A stretch of 51,280 bases of DNA, from NCBI GenBank assembly GCA_947627445.1, contig CANQWA010000019.1, positions 1 through 51,280 on the forward strand, read 5' to 3'. This document shows positions 26,471-34,566 of the stretch, piece after piece. Source of the DNA: an uncultured Ruminococcus sp. Lineage in GTDB: Bacteria > Bacillota > Clostridia > Oscillospirales > Ruminococcaceae. How positions within the stretch are numbered: position 1 is the first letter of the stretch; each line of letters starts with the position of its first letter. The notes below the pieces were generated by a model that was not told the DNA's origin, made no database searches, and worked only from the letters and a program-made list of their open reading frames with translations. A program made the translations under genes and the position numbers.

Positions 26471-27874
26471 ATGGAAAAGAAAATAACCGAATCCAAGCAG
26501 AAAAAGGAGCTGCTGTTTTCCAAATCGGAACATGCAGCAGTTCGTATCGACGAGAAACAGAAGGCAGAGAGTGATGCCTTTGCAAGGGATTACATGGCAT
26601 TTCTGAACGCCGCAAAAACAGAACGTAAGGCTGTGAAAATGTCTGTGGCAGCGCTGGAGGAAAAAGGCTTTGTTCCTTACTCGCCGGATATGACTCTGAA
26701 AGCTGGAGATAAAATCTATGTGAATAACCGTGGAAAAGCGGTAATTGCAGCAGTTATTGGTACAACTCCTGTTACAGAAGGCGTTCGTCTTTGTGCAGCA
26801 CATATCGACTCTCCTCGTCTGGATCTGAAGCAGAACCCGTTGTACGAGGATTATGAACTGGCAATGCTGAAAACCCATTATTACGGCGGTATCAAAAAAT
26901 ATCAGTGGACAGCGATTCCATTGTCACTTCACGGCGTGGTAATTCTGTCAGATGGCTCTTCCGTCGAGGTGAACATCGGCGAGGATGCAGGCGATCCGGT
27001 TTTCTGTGTCACAGACCTGCTGCCGCATCTTGCTCCTGCACAGATGAAACGTCCCGCTTCCGAAATTATTCGGGGTGAGGAATTGAATATTCTGGTTGGC
27101 TCGATGCCCTTTAACAAAGATGAGGAAAGTGAACAGGTAAAGCTGAATATTCTCAATTTCCTTTATGAAAAATACGGTATGACAGAAACAGACTTCCTTT
27201 CCGCCGAGCTAGAAGCTGTACCGGCATTTCCGGTCAGCGAAGTGGGCTTTGACCGCAGTATGATTGGTGGCTATGGGCACGACGACCGTGTTTGTGCCTA
27301 TCCGGCACTGCGTGCAATTTTGGACTGTGAAAATCCGATACACACCGCTGTAACCATTCTGACTGATAAAGAGGAAACCGGCAGTGATGGCAATACCGGT
27401 CTTTGTTCCTCATATTTGCAGTATTTTCTGGAAGATCTGGCGGAATGCTTTGGTGCAAAAGGCCGTCATGTGATGCATGCATCTCAATGTCTTTCTGCTG
27501 ATGTCAATGCAGCCTTTGACCCCACATTTCCGGACGTGATGGAACAGAAAAACTGCGCTTATCTGAATCATGGCGTCTGCGTCACTAAGTTTACCGGTGC
27601 ACGGGGAAAATCCGGCACATCAGATGCTTCCGCAGAATTTGTGGGAACCATTCGTCGTCTGTTGGATGCCGATCATGTTGTATGGCAGACTGGTGAACTG
27701 GGCAAGGTGGACTGCGGTGGCGGCGGAACAGTTGCAGCATATATTGCCAATCTGGATATTGACACTATTGACATCGGTGTTCCAGTGCTTTCTATGCATG
27801 CGCCTTTTGAAGTTGTTTCCAAACTGGATGTTTATATGGCGTATCGTGCATTCTGTGCCTTTATTGCATCATAA
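26471..27874 (+). CDS. M18 family aminopeptidase
   Basis: A 467-residue cytosolic zinc aminopeptidase of the M18 family, which removes N-terminal residues (often Asp/Glu or hydrophobic). The metal and catalytic segments are AAHIDSPRLDLKQNP, GYGHDDRVCAYPAL, TDKEETGSDGNTG and LSADVNAAFDP, plus a late HAPFE. AGAGGGAATCCT precedes the ATG. A hairpin at 27877-27899 follows. It may be read from the coaE side through the MITE or from a promoter I cannot see. Confidence 0.93.
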   Translation: MEKKITESKQKKELLFSKSEHAAVRIDEKQKAESDAFARDYMAFLNAAKTERKAVKMSVAALEEKGFVPYSPDMTLKAGDKIYVNNRGKAVIAAVIGTTPVTEGVRLCAAHIDSPRLDLKQNPLYEDYELAMLKTHYYGGIKKYQWTAIPLSLHGVVILSDGSSVEVNIGEDAGDPVFCVTDLLPHLAPAQMKRPASEIIRGEELNILVGSMPFNKDEESEQVKLNILNFLYEKYGMTETDFLSAELEAVPAFPVSEVGFDRSMIGGYGHDDRVCAYPALRAILDCENPIHTAVTILTDKEETGSDGNTGLCSSYLQYFLEDLAECFGAKGRHVMHASQCLSADVNAAFDPTFPDVMEQKNCAYLNHGVCVTKFTGARGKSGTSDASAEFVGTIRRLLDADHVVWQTGELGKVDCGGGGTVAAYIANLDIDTIDIGVPVLSMHAPFEVVSKLDVYMAYRAFCAFIAS

Positions 27875-27876
27875 TT

Positions 27877-27899
27877 CGGTGAATGATCGGGATTCACCG
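27877..27899 (+). terminator. Small hairpin after the aminopeptidase gene
   Basis: Perfect 8-bp arms CGGTGAAT and ATTCACCG with a 7-nt loop, not followed by a T run. A weak terminator or processing site. Confidence 0.35.
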
Positions 27900-27928
27900 G
27901 GTCGTTTCCTTCTGATTTGAGGTAAACC

Positions 27929-29047
27929 ATGAAACGGTTAAAAAAACGAACTCTTGTGATGTTGGGCATTGCAGCACTGATGTTTTTGCTGAATCTGTTG
28001 GCATGGTGCAGCATTTCTTTTTCCAACTGGTATGCAGAAGCTGCTTTTCCCCGAATTAGCTTTATATTTTCTCACGTTTTTGGCTGGTCAGACATCTCTT
28101 TCGGAGAGATCATGATCGGAATTGCTGTGGGACTGACGGTGCTTCTGCCAATTTCTTATGGAATATTGATGCTGGTAAAAAAGGGAAGTCGATGGAAGAT
28201 CACATGCGGTTACGGCAGATTTATCGGCTGGATTCTTGCTTACATATTGGTGACAGAAACTTGTAACTGTTTTATGCTATATCATGCCACTCCATTCAGT
28301 GAGAAATACTTTCACGTGCGGGAATATACCGGTCAGGATCTGCTGGCGCTTTATGTAGATCTGGCTGAAACAGCCAACGAGCTTGCACCCCAAGTGGCAA
28401 GAGACAGCGATGGTTATTTTGTCCTACAGGATGATCTGTATGAAACCGCATCGAAAGCCATGCAAAAACTGGGTGAGAAATATCCCCAGTTTCAAGGGAA
28501 TTATCCCAAACCCAAAAAAATCCGTGCTTCGTATCTGATGAGCCAGATGAATCTGACTGGCATTTATTTTCCCTTTTCACTAGAGGCAAACTATAACAGC
28601 GATATGATGGACATCAATTTGCCTGATACGATCTGCCATGAAATGTCTCATCTCCGCGGCAAAATCCAGGAGGATGAAGCGGGATTTACGGCATATTTGG
28701 CTTGTGCTGGCAGTGACAGCATAGATTTTCAGTACAGCGGTGTCATCACCGCATTGGAATATGTACAGAATGCTGTACATGTCCGGAACATTACCGGAAA
28801 GGAAGAAGCTCTGCGTGTGCTGTCTGATACAGCACGCCGTGACATGTTTGTATTCCTGCCAGAGGGATATTGGCAAAAGCAAAAAGAAACAAATTTGGCA
28901 GCTGTGGCAACAGAAACTGTTCGCTCCGTATCATCTGCTGCCATGGACACTTCACTAAAATTGAACGGTGTAGATGACGGTAAACAGAGTTATTCCCATA
29001 TCGTAACGCTTCTTCTGGCATATTGGGATAGGGAAAACGAATCCTGA
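27929..29047 (+). CDS. DUF3810 family membrane metallopeptidase-like protein
   Basis: A 372-residue protein with three N-terminal membrane segments (about 10-30, 50-76, 90-112) and an extracytoplasmic-type C-terminal domain. It carries a zincin-like motif CHEMSHLRG followed by EDEAGFTAYLAC, which matches HExxH plus a downstream Glu, so a zinc peptidase is plausible. This is the DUF3810 family as I know it; no substrate is established. A DUF4250 gene follows by 12 nt. Confidence 0.85.
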   Translation: MKRLKKRTLVMLGIAALMFLLNLLAWCSISFSNWYAEAAFPRISFIFSHVFGWSDISFGEIMIGIAVGLTVLLPISYGILMLVKKGSRWKITCGYGRFIGWILAYILVTETCNCFMLYHATPFSEKYFHVREYTGQDLLALYVDLAETANELAPQVARDSDGYFVLQDDLYETASKAMQKLGEKYPQFQGNYPKPKKIRASYLMSQMNLTGIYFPFSLEANYNSDMMDINLPDTICHEMSHLRGKIQEDEAGFTAYLACAGSDSIDFQYSGVITALEYVQNAVHVRNITGKEEALRVLSDTARRDMFVFLPEGYWQKQKETNLAAVATETVRSVSSAAMDTSLKLNGVDDGKQSYSHIVTLLLAYWDRENES

Positions 29048-29059
29048 GGAGGTGCAAAA

Positions 29060-29248
29060 ATGGCAACACCAAATGATCCGGTAATGTTGATGAGTTATCT
29101 GAACACAAAGCTCCGGGACGAATACGAATCACTAAATGAGCTTTGTCGATCTATGGGGTTGGAAAAAGCACAGATCTGTGAGAAAATAGAGCAGATTGGC
29201 TATGTGTATTCTTTAGAACGAAACCAATTTGTCTGCCAATCATTTTAA
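29060..29248 (+). CDS. DUF4250 domain protein
   Basis: A 62-residue protein matching DUF4250: NDPVMLMSYLNTKLRDEY, then a helix-turn-helix-like ICEKIEQIGYVY and the ending ERNQFVC. CTGAGGAGGTG gives a strong ribosome-binding site. Function unknown; its helical make-up is compatible with a small nucleic-acid or protein binder. Co-transcribed with the DUF3810 gene. Confidence 0.88.
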   Translation: MATPNDPVMLMSYLNTKLRDEYESLNELCRSMGLEKAQICEKIEQIGYVYSLERNQFVCQSF

Positions 29249-29330
29249 AATCCCTTTCTAACAGTTGGCAGAATGTTCGTTTCAATTGTTGTCGGACAGG
29301 CGTTTATGTGCGGAAGAGGTGTGCTGTATT

Positions 29331-30440
29331 TTGATAGGATCAATCCGGAAATTCTGCAAAGAACAACCTGTACTGATGTTGTCTCTTCTGGCTGCGGTGA
29401 TCACTATGATTTTTGTACCGCCAGACAGAGAATATTTATCATACTGTAACCGCACGGTTTTGATACAGCTGTTCTGCCTGATGACCGCTGTAGCTGGTTT
29501 TCGCAGTGTAGGTGTGTTTGAATCTATCACAGGCTTTTTACTGCGGTGTGGGGGAACGATCCGCAGGCTAGGGATAATCTTTACCCTGATCTGCTTTTTT
29601 ACATCCATGCTTGTGACAAATGATGTAGCGCTGCTGACCTTTGTGCCTCTGACGCTTCTGGTATACAACCGAATTCTGGATGAAAAAAGCCGTATCCTGA
29701 CTATTGTGCTGGAAACCGCAGCAGCAAATCTTGGCAGTATGGTAACCCCCTTTGGAAATCCTCAGAATCTATACATTTATGACATGTATCATCTGACCGT
29801 CGGAGATTTTTTTCGTACCATGCTTCCGGCAGGAATGGTCAGTCTTACCTGCCTGATGCTGCTATGTCTTCTTTTGCCCGGAACATCTTGTACAGCGCAA
29901 ACAGAAAAAACACACACGCTTCCAAAACTGCATTGTTTGGTTTACGGTGTATTGTTTCTTGTGTGTCTGCTGACAGTGTTTCGACAGGTGCCGGACTGGA
30001 TCTGTCTGATTGTAACAGTGGTATTGACATGCATCATGAATCGAAAGCTGTTCTGTCAAGTAGATTATATACTTCTGGCAACCTTTGTCTGTTTCTTTGT
30101 CTTTGTCGGAAATATCGCAAGAATCGAACTTGTCAAAGATTTTCTCTCCAACATCCTGAACGGTAGGGAAGTGCTGGTTTCCATTCTTCTCTCTCAAGGA
30201 ATCAGTAATGTTCCTGCGGCAGTCATGCTGTCTGGATTTACAGATAACGGCACCGAACTGCTCCTCGGAGTGAATCTGGGCGGTTTGGGTACCATTATTG
30301 CCTCTCTTGCCAGTCTGATTTCCTTTCAATTCTATCGCAAATCAGAAAGTGCTCGATCTGGCAGATATCTTCTTGTATTCTCGGCAGTGAATTTCGGGCT
30401 GCTTGCGCTTTTACTCGGTATGACATGGATTACACCATAA
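29331..30440 (+). CDS. SLC13/ArsB-like anion or citrate transporter
   Basis: A membrane protein of about 369 residues with roughly ten hydrophobic segments, of the ion-transporter superfamily that includes CitMHS, ArsB and NhaD. Family-like segments are FFTSMLVTNDVALLTFVPL, TAAANLGSMVTPFGNPQNL and, in the second half, LLSQGISNVPAAVMLSGF with NLGGLGTIIASLASL. Substrate unknown. The start is uncertain: I favour the TTG at 29331 after GAAGAGGTG, but an in-frame start at 29265 would add 22 residues. It ends in a clear terminator. Confidence 0.85.
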   Translation: MIGSIRKFCKEQPVLMLSLLAAVITMIFVPPDREYLSYCNRTVLIQLFCLMTAVAGFRSVGVFESITGFLLRCGGTIRRLGIIFTLICFFTSMLVTNDVALLTFVPLTLLVYNRILDEKSRILTIVLETAAANLGSMVTPFGNPQNLYIYDMYHLTVGDFFRTMLPAGMVSLTCLMLLCLLLPGTSCTAQTEKTHTLPKLHCLVYGVLFLVCLLTVFRQVPDWICLIVTVVLTCIMNRKLFCQVDYILLATFVCFFVFVGNIARIELVKDFLSNILNGREVLVSILLSQGISNVPAAVMLSGFTDNGTELLLGVNLGGLGTIIASLASLISFQFYRKSESARSGRYLLVFSAVNFGLLALLLGMTWITP

Positions 30441-30451
30441 ATAATCGAAAT

Positions 30452-30500
30452 ACGGCACTCCATAACATTCCTAAGATTGTTGTGGAACGCCGTGTTTTTT
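30452..30500 (+). terminator. Terminator of the transporter gene
   Basis: ACGGC and CCATAAC pair with GTTGTGG and GCCGT in an interrupted stem (30452-30493), followed by a seven-T run ending at 30500. Confidence 0.75.
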
Positions 30501-30521
30501 ATGTGAATTCCAATAATCGAA

Positions 30522-30550
30522 TTGACAAATCATTAAAAAAATGGTATAAT
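30522..30550 (+). promoter_or_regulatory. Promoter of pfkA
   Basis: Consensus -35 TTGACA at 30522-30527, 17-bp spacer, -10 TATAAT at 30545-30550. Confidence 0.85.
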
Positions 30551-30613
30551 AGTGACAACTGAACCGAAAGTAAATAGGAAGAGGTTCAATATATGCAACA
30601 GGAGGAATTTATC

Positions 30614-31696
30614 ATGAAAAAAAGAATCGGCATCCTGACCAGCGGCGGTGACTGCCCCGGACTAAATGCCACTATCCGTGGCGTAGCAAAGGCTTGTTAT
30701 GAAATGCTGGGGACAGATAATGTGGAAATCGTTGGAATTTCCAATGGCTACTACGGTTTGATCCACAACATGTGCAAAACCATGACACCGGAAGATTTCT
30801 CTGGCATTCTCACCCGCGGCGGCACAATCCTGGGAACAAAGCGTCAGCCCTTCAAGATGATGAAGGTGATTGGCGAAGACAATGTGGACAAGGTCAAGAA
30901 CATGAAACAGACCTATCGTGATCAGAAACTAGATTGTCTTCTGACTCTGGGTGGAAATGGTACACACAAAACATCCAAACTTCTTGCGGATGAGAAGCTG
31001 AATGTCATCGGACTGCCGAAAACGATTGACAATGATATTTACGGCACAGATGTCACCTTTGGATTTCATACAGCAGTAGATATTGCCACAGATGCTCTGG
31101 ATCGGCTGCATACAACCGCCTGCAGCCACTCCCGTATTCTACTCTGCGAAATCATGGGCAATAAAGCTGGCTGGCTGACGTTGAATGCTGGCGTAGCCGG
31201 CGGTGCAGATATTATTCTGATTCCGGAAATTCCCTATGATATTGACAAGGTTTGCCAGTCTGTTATCAAGCGCAGCGAAAGCGGAAAGAACTTTTCTATC
31301 ATTGCAGTTGCAGAAGGCTGTTTTGACAAGGAAGAAGCGAAACTGAAGAAAAAGGAACGGGCAAAGCGCCGTGCAGAAGCCGGAATGGTGACTGCAACCA
31401 ATCGTATTGCCGCTCAGATCCAGGAAAAAACCGGTCTGGAAGCTCGTGTCTGTGTGCCAGGTCATATGCTTCGCGGAGGAAGTCCCAGCGCTTACGATCG
31501 GATTCTGGCAACGCAGTTCGGTGTTTATGCCGCCGGTCTGATTCAAAAGGAACACTATGGTATGTCTGTTGCCAAGGTTGGCGGCAGCATTACGGCAAAC
31601 CGGTTGGAGGATATTGCTGGAAAGACAAAGTTTGTCACAGAGGATGATACCCTTGTGAAAACAGCTCGTGATTTGGGAGTCACCTTCGGAGATTGA
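30614..31696 (+). CDS. pfkA: 6-phosphofructokinase
   Basis: A 360-residue phosphofructokinase that phosphorylates fructose 6-phosphate in glycolysis. Seen: ILTSGGDCPGLNATIRG, GGNGTHKTSKLL, the catalytic LPKTIDNDI, and MGNKAGWLTLNAGVAGG. The phosphoryl-donor residues are mixed: Gly in GGNGT is typical of ATP users, while Lys in PKTIDND is common in pyrophosphate-type enzymes. This fits the mixed group of clostridial PFKs; the donor is not certain. The ATG at 30614 follows AGGAGGAATT. Confidence 0.93.
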   Translation: MKKRIGILTSGGDCPGLNATIRGVAKACYEMLGTDNVEIVGISNGYYGLIHNMCKTMTPEDFSGILTRGGTILGTKRQPFKMMKVIGEDNVDKVKNMKQTYRDQKLDCLLTLGGNGTHKTSKLLADEKLNVIGLPKTIDNDIYGTDVTFGFHTAVDIATDALDRLHTTACSHSRILLCEIMGNKAGWLTLNAGVAGGADIILIPEIPYDIDKVCQSVIKRSESGKNFSIIAVAEGCFDKEEAKLKKKERAKRRAEAGMVTATNRIAAQIQEKTGLEARVCVPGHMLRGGSPSAYDRILATQFGVYAAGLIQKEHYGMSVAKVGGSITANRLEDIAGKTKFVTEDDTLVKTARDLGVTFGD

Positions 31697-31825
31697 CAGG
31701 TATATCCAAGGAAACATGGCTTCAGAATGCTGCGGTTTGATGCAGTAGTGGAGAGTAATATTCATGCACGGCATTTGTGCGAAAGGCATGGCTTTGTGCA
31801 GTTAGAAACAATTCCAAGGAAATAA
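31697..31825 (+). pseudogene. C-terminal fragment of a GNAT acetyltransferase
   Basis: Directly after the pfkA stop, an open frame of 42 codons reads HGFRMLRFDAVVESNIHARH then LCERHGFVQLETIPRK. This is the classic end of a GNAT N-acetyltransferase (motif A/B region), with no start codon, no N-terminal domain and an early stop. It is a remnant marking the left edge of the accessory region. Confidence 0.75.
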
Positions 31826-31845
31826 CCGTAGTAGGAGAGAATTTC

Positions 31846-32355
31846 ATGAATCATTATAAGTCGTGGTCTGGACTTCATAAACAATTATCAGATTTCTTAT
31901 GTGAGCCGTTAAAAAATCGAATTACATATTTTTTAACGCGATATCATCGTGTTCACAATGCCTATGGTCGTGCAGCCATTCTCCTGGATAAAAAAGAATT
32001 GGTACAATTTTCTTGGATAGAAATGTATAAGCAGGAATACGAAATATCAAAGCAGCATGCTTTATACCATCAAGCGCTTTCTTACCATGAGATAGGCGAA
32101 AAACTGAAAACAAAGTGGGACGAAAACTGCACATATTGTGAAATGGATTTTTTATCAGCAGCAACCAATTTTCTACAAATGTCTGTTTTTGAAGCACTGA
32201 ACAGTGATAATCATATCATTCGCATTTTTGCCATATTGGATAATAGAGTCGGAAAAAGGACACTGCAAGACATAAGCGCCCAAAAAAACTACCAAATACT
32301 TCCGGAATGGGTGAGGCAATTTTATGAATTAAGATTGGATGTGAGTAACTGTTAA
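31846..32355 (+). CDS. SF0329 family protein
   Basis: A 169-residue protein that I recognise as SF0329-like: WSGLHKQLSDFLCEPLKNRI near the start, and NFLQMSVFEALNSDNHIIRI, FAILDNRVGKRTL and WVRQFYELRL at the end. It appears soluble and helical. The family has no established function known to me. The ATG at 31846 follows GGAGAG. It is AT-rich and lies among gene remnants, so it may be part of transferred DNA. Confidence 0.75.
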   Translation: MNHYKSWSGLHKQLSDFLCEPLKNRITYFLTRYHRVHNAYGRAAILLDKKELVQFSWIEMYKQEYEISKQHALYHQALSYHEIGEKLKTKWDENCTYCEMDFLSAATNFLQMSVFEALNSDNHIIRIFAILDNRVGKRTLQDISAQKNYQILPEWVRQFYELRLDVSNC

Positions 32356-32385
32356 ATCCAAAGTATGACATTGAAATGGAGACTT

Positions 32386-32714
32386 TTACTGTGGATACGA
32401 AAGAAAAAGACCATTGGGATCAACGACCCATACTTCAAATGTCAAAGCGTCTAAATCGAGTTCATCGTCAACATAATAACTCCGTTCATAATCCTTAAAG
32501 AAAATGGCGCCTTCAAAATCATAATCCGTCTCTGATCCCTGACGGGATACCGTAGTTGTTTGTGCAGAAAGCGAGGTTGTAGTTGTTGCACTCATATCTA
32601 ATAGTTTCGCTTGTGTGAGCTGCGATATCACTTGTGACGGAATCTCATAGGCATAAAAACTGTTGTGCCAAAAATCATTGTCGATATGATGACAGATAAT
32701 AATCTTCTTTTCAT
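32386..32714 (-). pseudogene. Inverted N-terminal half of a secreted Ig-like wall protein
   Basis: On the minus strand an ATG at 32714 opens a signal peptide, MKRRLLSVIISTMIFGTTVF, but that frame stops soon after. The next frame continues as AYEIPSQVISQL, a Thr-rich linker (ATTTTSLSAQTTT) and an Ig-like segment YYVDDELDLDALTFEVWV, ending at LSYPQ. One frameshift therefore separates signal peptide and mature protein. The Ig-like domain is only half present. Its other half seems to lie on the opposite strand just to the right (32743-33501), as if a local inversion had split the gene. Confidence 0.6.
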
Positions 32715-32742
32715 ATGAATCATCTTCTTATTTATAGCGGCG

Positions 32743-33501
32743 AATACATTTAAAATACATTCGTTCATCCGATGACATCAAATTTTTCAATGGGGGAAAT
32801 GAAAACGTAAAGTTTTCAATTGATGATGAAACCGTTGCAATTTTCGTTAATCCCGAACAGAGCTGTTAGAAATTCGAGACGTTTCTGAAGGTGTTACTAT
32901 CATTAGAGCTGTTTCATCAGACGGTACATGTGCGACAGCAGGTATTAAGGTCATTATCCCAAAAGCCACTACCACCACAACTGTACATTTAGAACCCACC
33001 GCCACAACCACTACAACTGAAGCTACAACAACTACGACCTTCAATCAATACCTTACGGTTTGGTTTAATGACGAACCGGTATCTGAAACTATTTTCATAA
33101 ACTATATGACAGAATATACACTTCTATTTACTGCATTAGGCAATGTGGAAGCAGAGCCGGTTTCGGATAAAGTAAGCGTTACGGTAGATAATGATCATAA
33201 GTTGTTGCATTTATATATGAATGAGGCAGCGTATGTTTATGTCATCCTTCACGATACAGCATCTGATGAGTATTATACGCTTTATGCCCTTGCGATAGAA
33301 TTGAGTTCAACTACCACTTCACAGACGACGGCAACTACACCTGCGACAACCACTACAACTGTTACCGATACAGATATCGGCGAAAGTGAACTGCCGCAAA
33401 CCGGCTATTCGAATCTATACAAAGTTATGGCAGGATTTGCAGCTTTCATGGCAGTTAGCGGTATAGTACTTGTAGTAAAGACGAGAAAAGAAAACGAATA
33501 A
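32743..33501 (+). pseudogene. C-terminal part of an LPXTG Ig-like wall protein, frameshifted
   Basis: The open frame begins after a stop at 32740, with no start codon: SSDDIKFFNGGNENVKFSID, then a frameshift near 32864, then LEIRDVSEGVTIIRAVSSDG, Thr-rich linkers, a second domain, and the sorting signal LPQTGYSNLYKVMAG with a membrane helix and the tail KTRKENE. It would be anchored to peptidoglycan by a sortase. It lacks a signal peptide and has at least one frameshift. An ATG at 33106 gives a 131-codon internal frame that is not a plausible start. Confidence 0.7.
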
Positions 33502-33556
33502 ATAAATCGTAAAAGCGTCGCTTGCCAAGTGGCGCTCTTATTTGTAATGAGGCACT

Positions 33557-33906
33557 ATGAAAAAGAAAGTATTACGGATACTCGGTATCATAATGATGGT
33601 ATGCGGATTCTCTGTCCTGTCACTGTTTACTTATAGAAAAATCAGCAGAGAGTTATATCTCCGCAAACTGCTTGATGACAACATCCACTTTGAAATTCCT
33701 CAGCTGCATATCAAAGTACCTGTGCTTGAAGGAACGGATCGTCAGTCTTTATAAGTGTCGGCAGGACTGGCGCACTCGGAAAAGGAAATTATTGTATCGC
33801 TGGGCATAACAGTACAATATATGCTGAGATATTCAATGACCTTGACCAGATTCAGATTGGCGATGAGATGTATCTCGTTGATGGAGACTATGCAGAGACC
33901 TCTTGA
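33557..33906 (+). pseudogene. Broken class of sortase gene
   Basis: Starts as a normal sortase: MKKKVLRILGIIMMVCGF as membrane anchor, then IPQLHIKVPVLEGTDRQSL, where a TAA stop (33752-33754) replaces a residue. After a frameshift the homology goes on as GRTGALGKGNYCIAGHNST, with the catalytic His in AGHN, and IQIGDEMYLVDGD, then a stop at 33904. The catalytic Cys (TLxTC) and Arg region is missing. Nonsense, frameshift and truncation together mean a true pseudogene, not a sequencing slip. Confidence 0.75.
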
Positions 33907-34376
33907 AGAAGTTTTGCAGATGTTAAAAATCTTACAGTCCAAATACGGTCGGCGTCTTGCCCTGCTGAACCAGTAAGCAAAAATAAGCAAACACAAGCCC
34001 ATGAAGTTACCATGCTTCATGGGCTTTTCTGTGTCCTGACGGTCAAATTCCGTTATTATCCTCGTTCTATCTGCCACGATTGACCTCCTGCAGCAAGACC
34101 AGCAGCTATTCAACCACAACTTGACGGACATTTTCCGCTATTCACACCGGTTATTACTCACGCTTCATCCCATAGAGCGGTATCACACTCCAAATATCTG
34201 AACCTCAACACCCTGCATTACTTTGCAGGGCTTTTTGTTGATGTGATCTGAAAACAGGTAATGCTTTTGATAGTTTTACATCTTTCTGTTCACTTTGAAA
34301 TTGAGTAATATGAGGTACAAATACCCTCAAATACGGCTATATCATGAAAAATCGAATCACCCTAACCAAAAACGAT
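33907..34376. other. Gene-free stretch with two hairpins
   Basis: Contains a terminator-like hairpin at 33995-34026 (AAGCCCATGAAG / CTTCATGGGCTT, then TTCT) and another at 34211-34230 (CCCTGCA / TGCAGGG, then CTTTTTG). A short frame around 34060-34200 reads LLQQDQQLFNHNLTDIFRYS and could be a remnant of a gene that I do not recognise. I see no intact gene. Confidence 0.5.
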
Positions 34377-34402
34377 TCGCCAAAGGCGATATTTTGAGAA
34401 GG
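34377..34402 (+). repeat. Left inverted repeat of a recombinase-flanked segment
   Basis: 26 bp, exactly the reverse complement of 35679-35704. It begins TCGCCAAAGGCG, itself a small palindrome, and ends TTTTGAGAAGG. The pair encloses a tyrosine recombinase gene and a two-way promoter. Confidence 0.92.
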
Positions 34403-34413
34403 ATATCACATCC

Positions 34414-34474
34414 CTTGACAAAACCTTTACGATATTTCACAATTATTGTATCACGTTTTCATTGCTTTGTCAAG
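34414..34474. promoter_or_regulatory. Dyad-symmetric bidirectional promoter inside the inverted repeats
   Basis: Two promoters face each other with perfect symmetry about position 34444. Rightward: -35 TTGACA 34415-34420, 17 bp, -10 CACAAT 34438-34443. Leftward: -35 TTGACA (plus 34468-34473), 17 bp, -10 TACAAT (plus 34445-34450). The rightward one would serve the recombinase; the leftward one, the better match, points out of the segment across the left repeat. Confidence 0.75.
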
Positions 34475-34566
34475 AGGATTTTTGGCAAAATTGGCATAAA
34501 TTTCTGTATTGATGGTAAAATTTAGGTGAAAATAAATAAATTAAATCAAATAAGGAGGAAAATGTC

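Noticed and set aside
33106-33501. Intact 131-codon LPXTG gene
   Set aside because: The frame continues upstream of its first ATG with homologous Ig-like sequence, there is no signal peptide or ribosome-binding site, and a frameshift lies further upstream.
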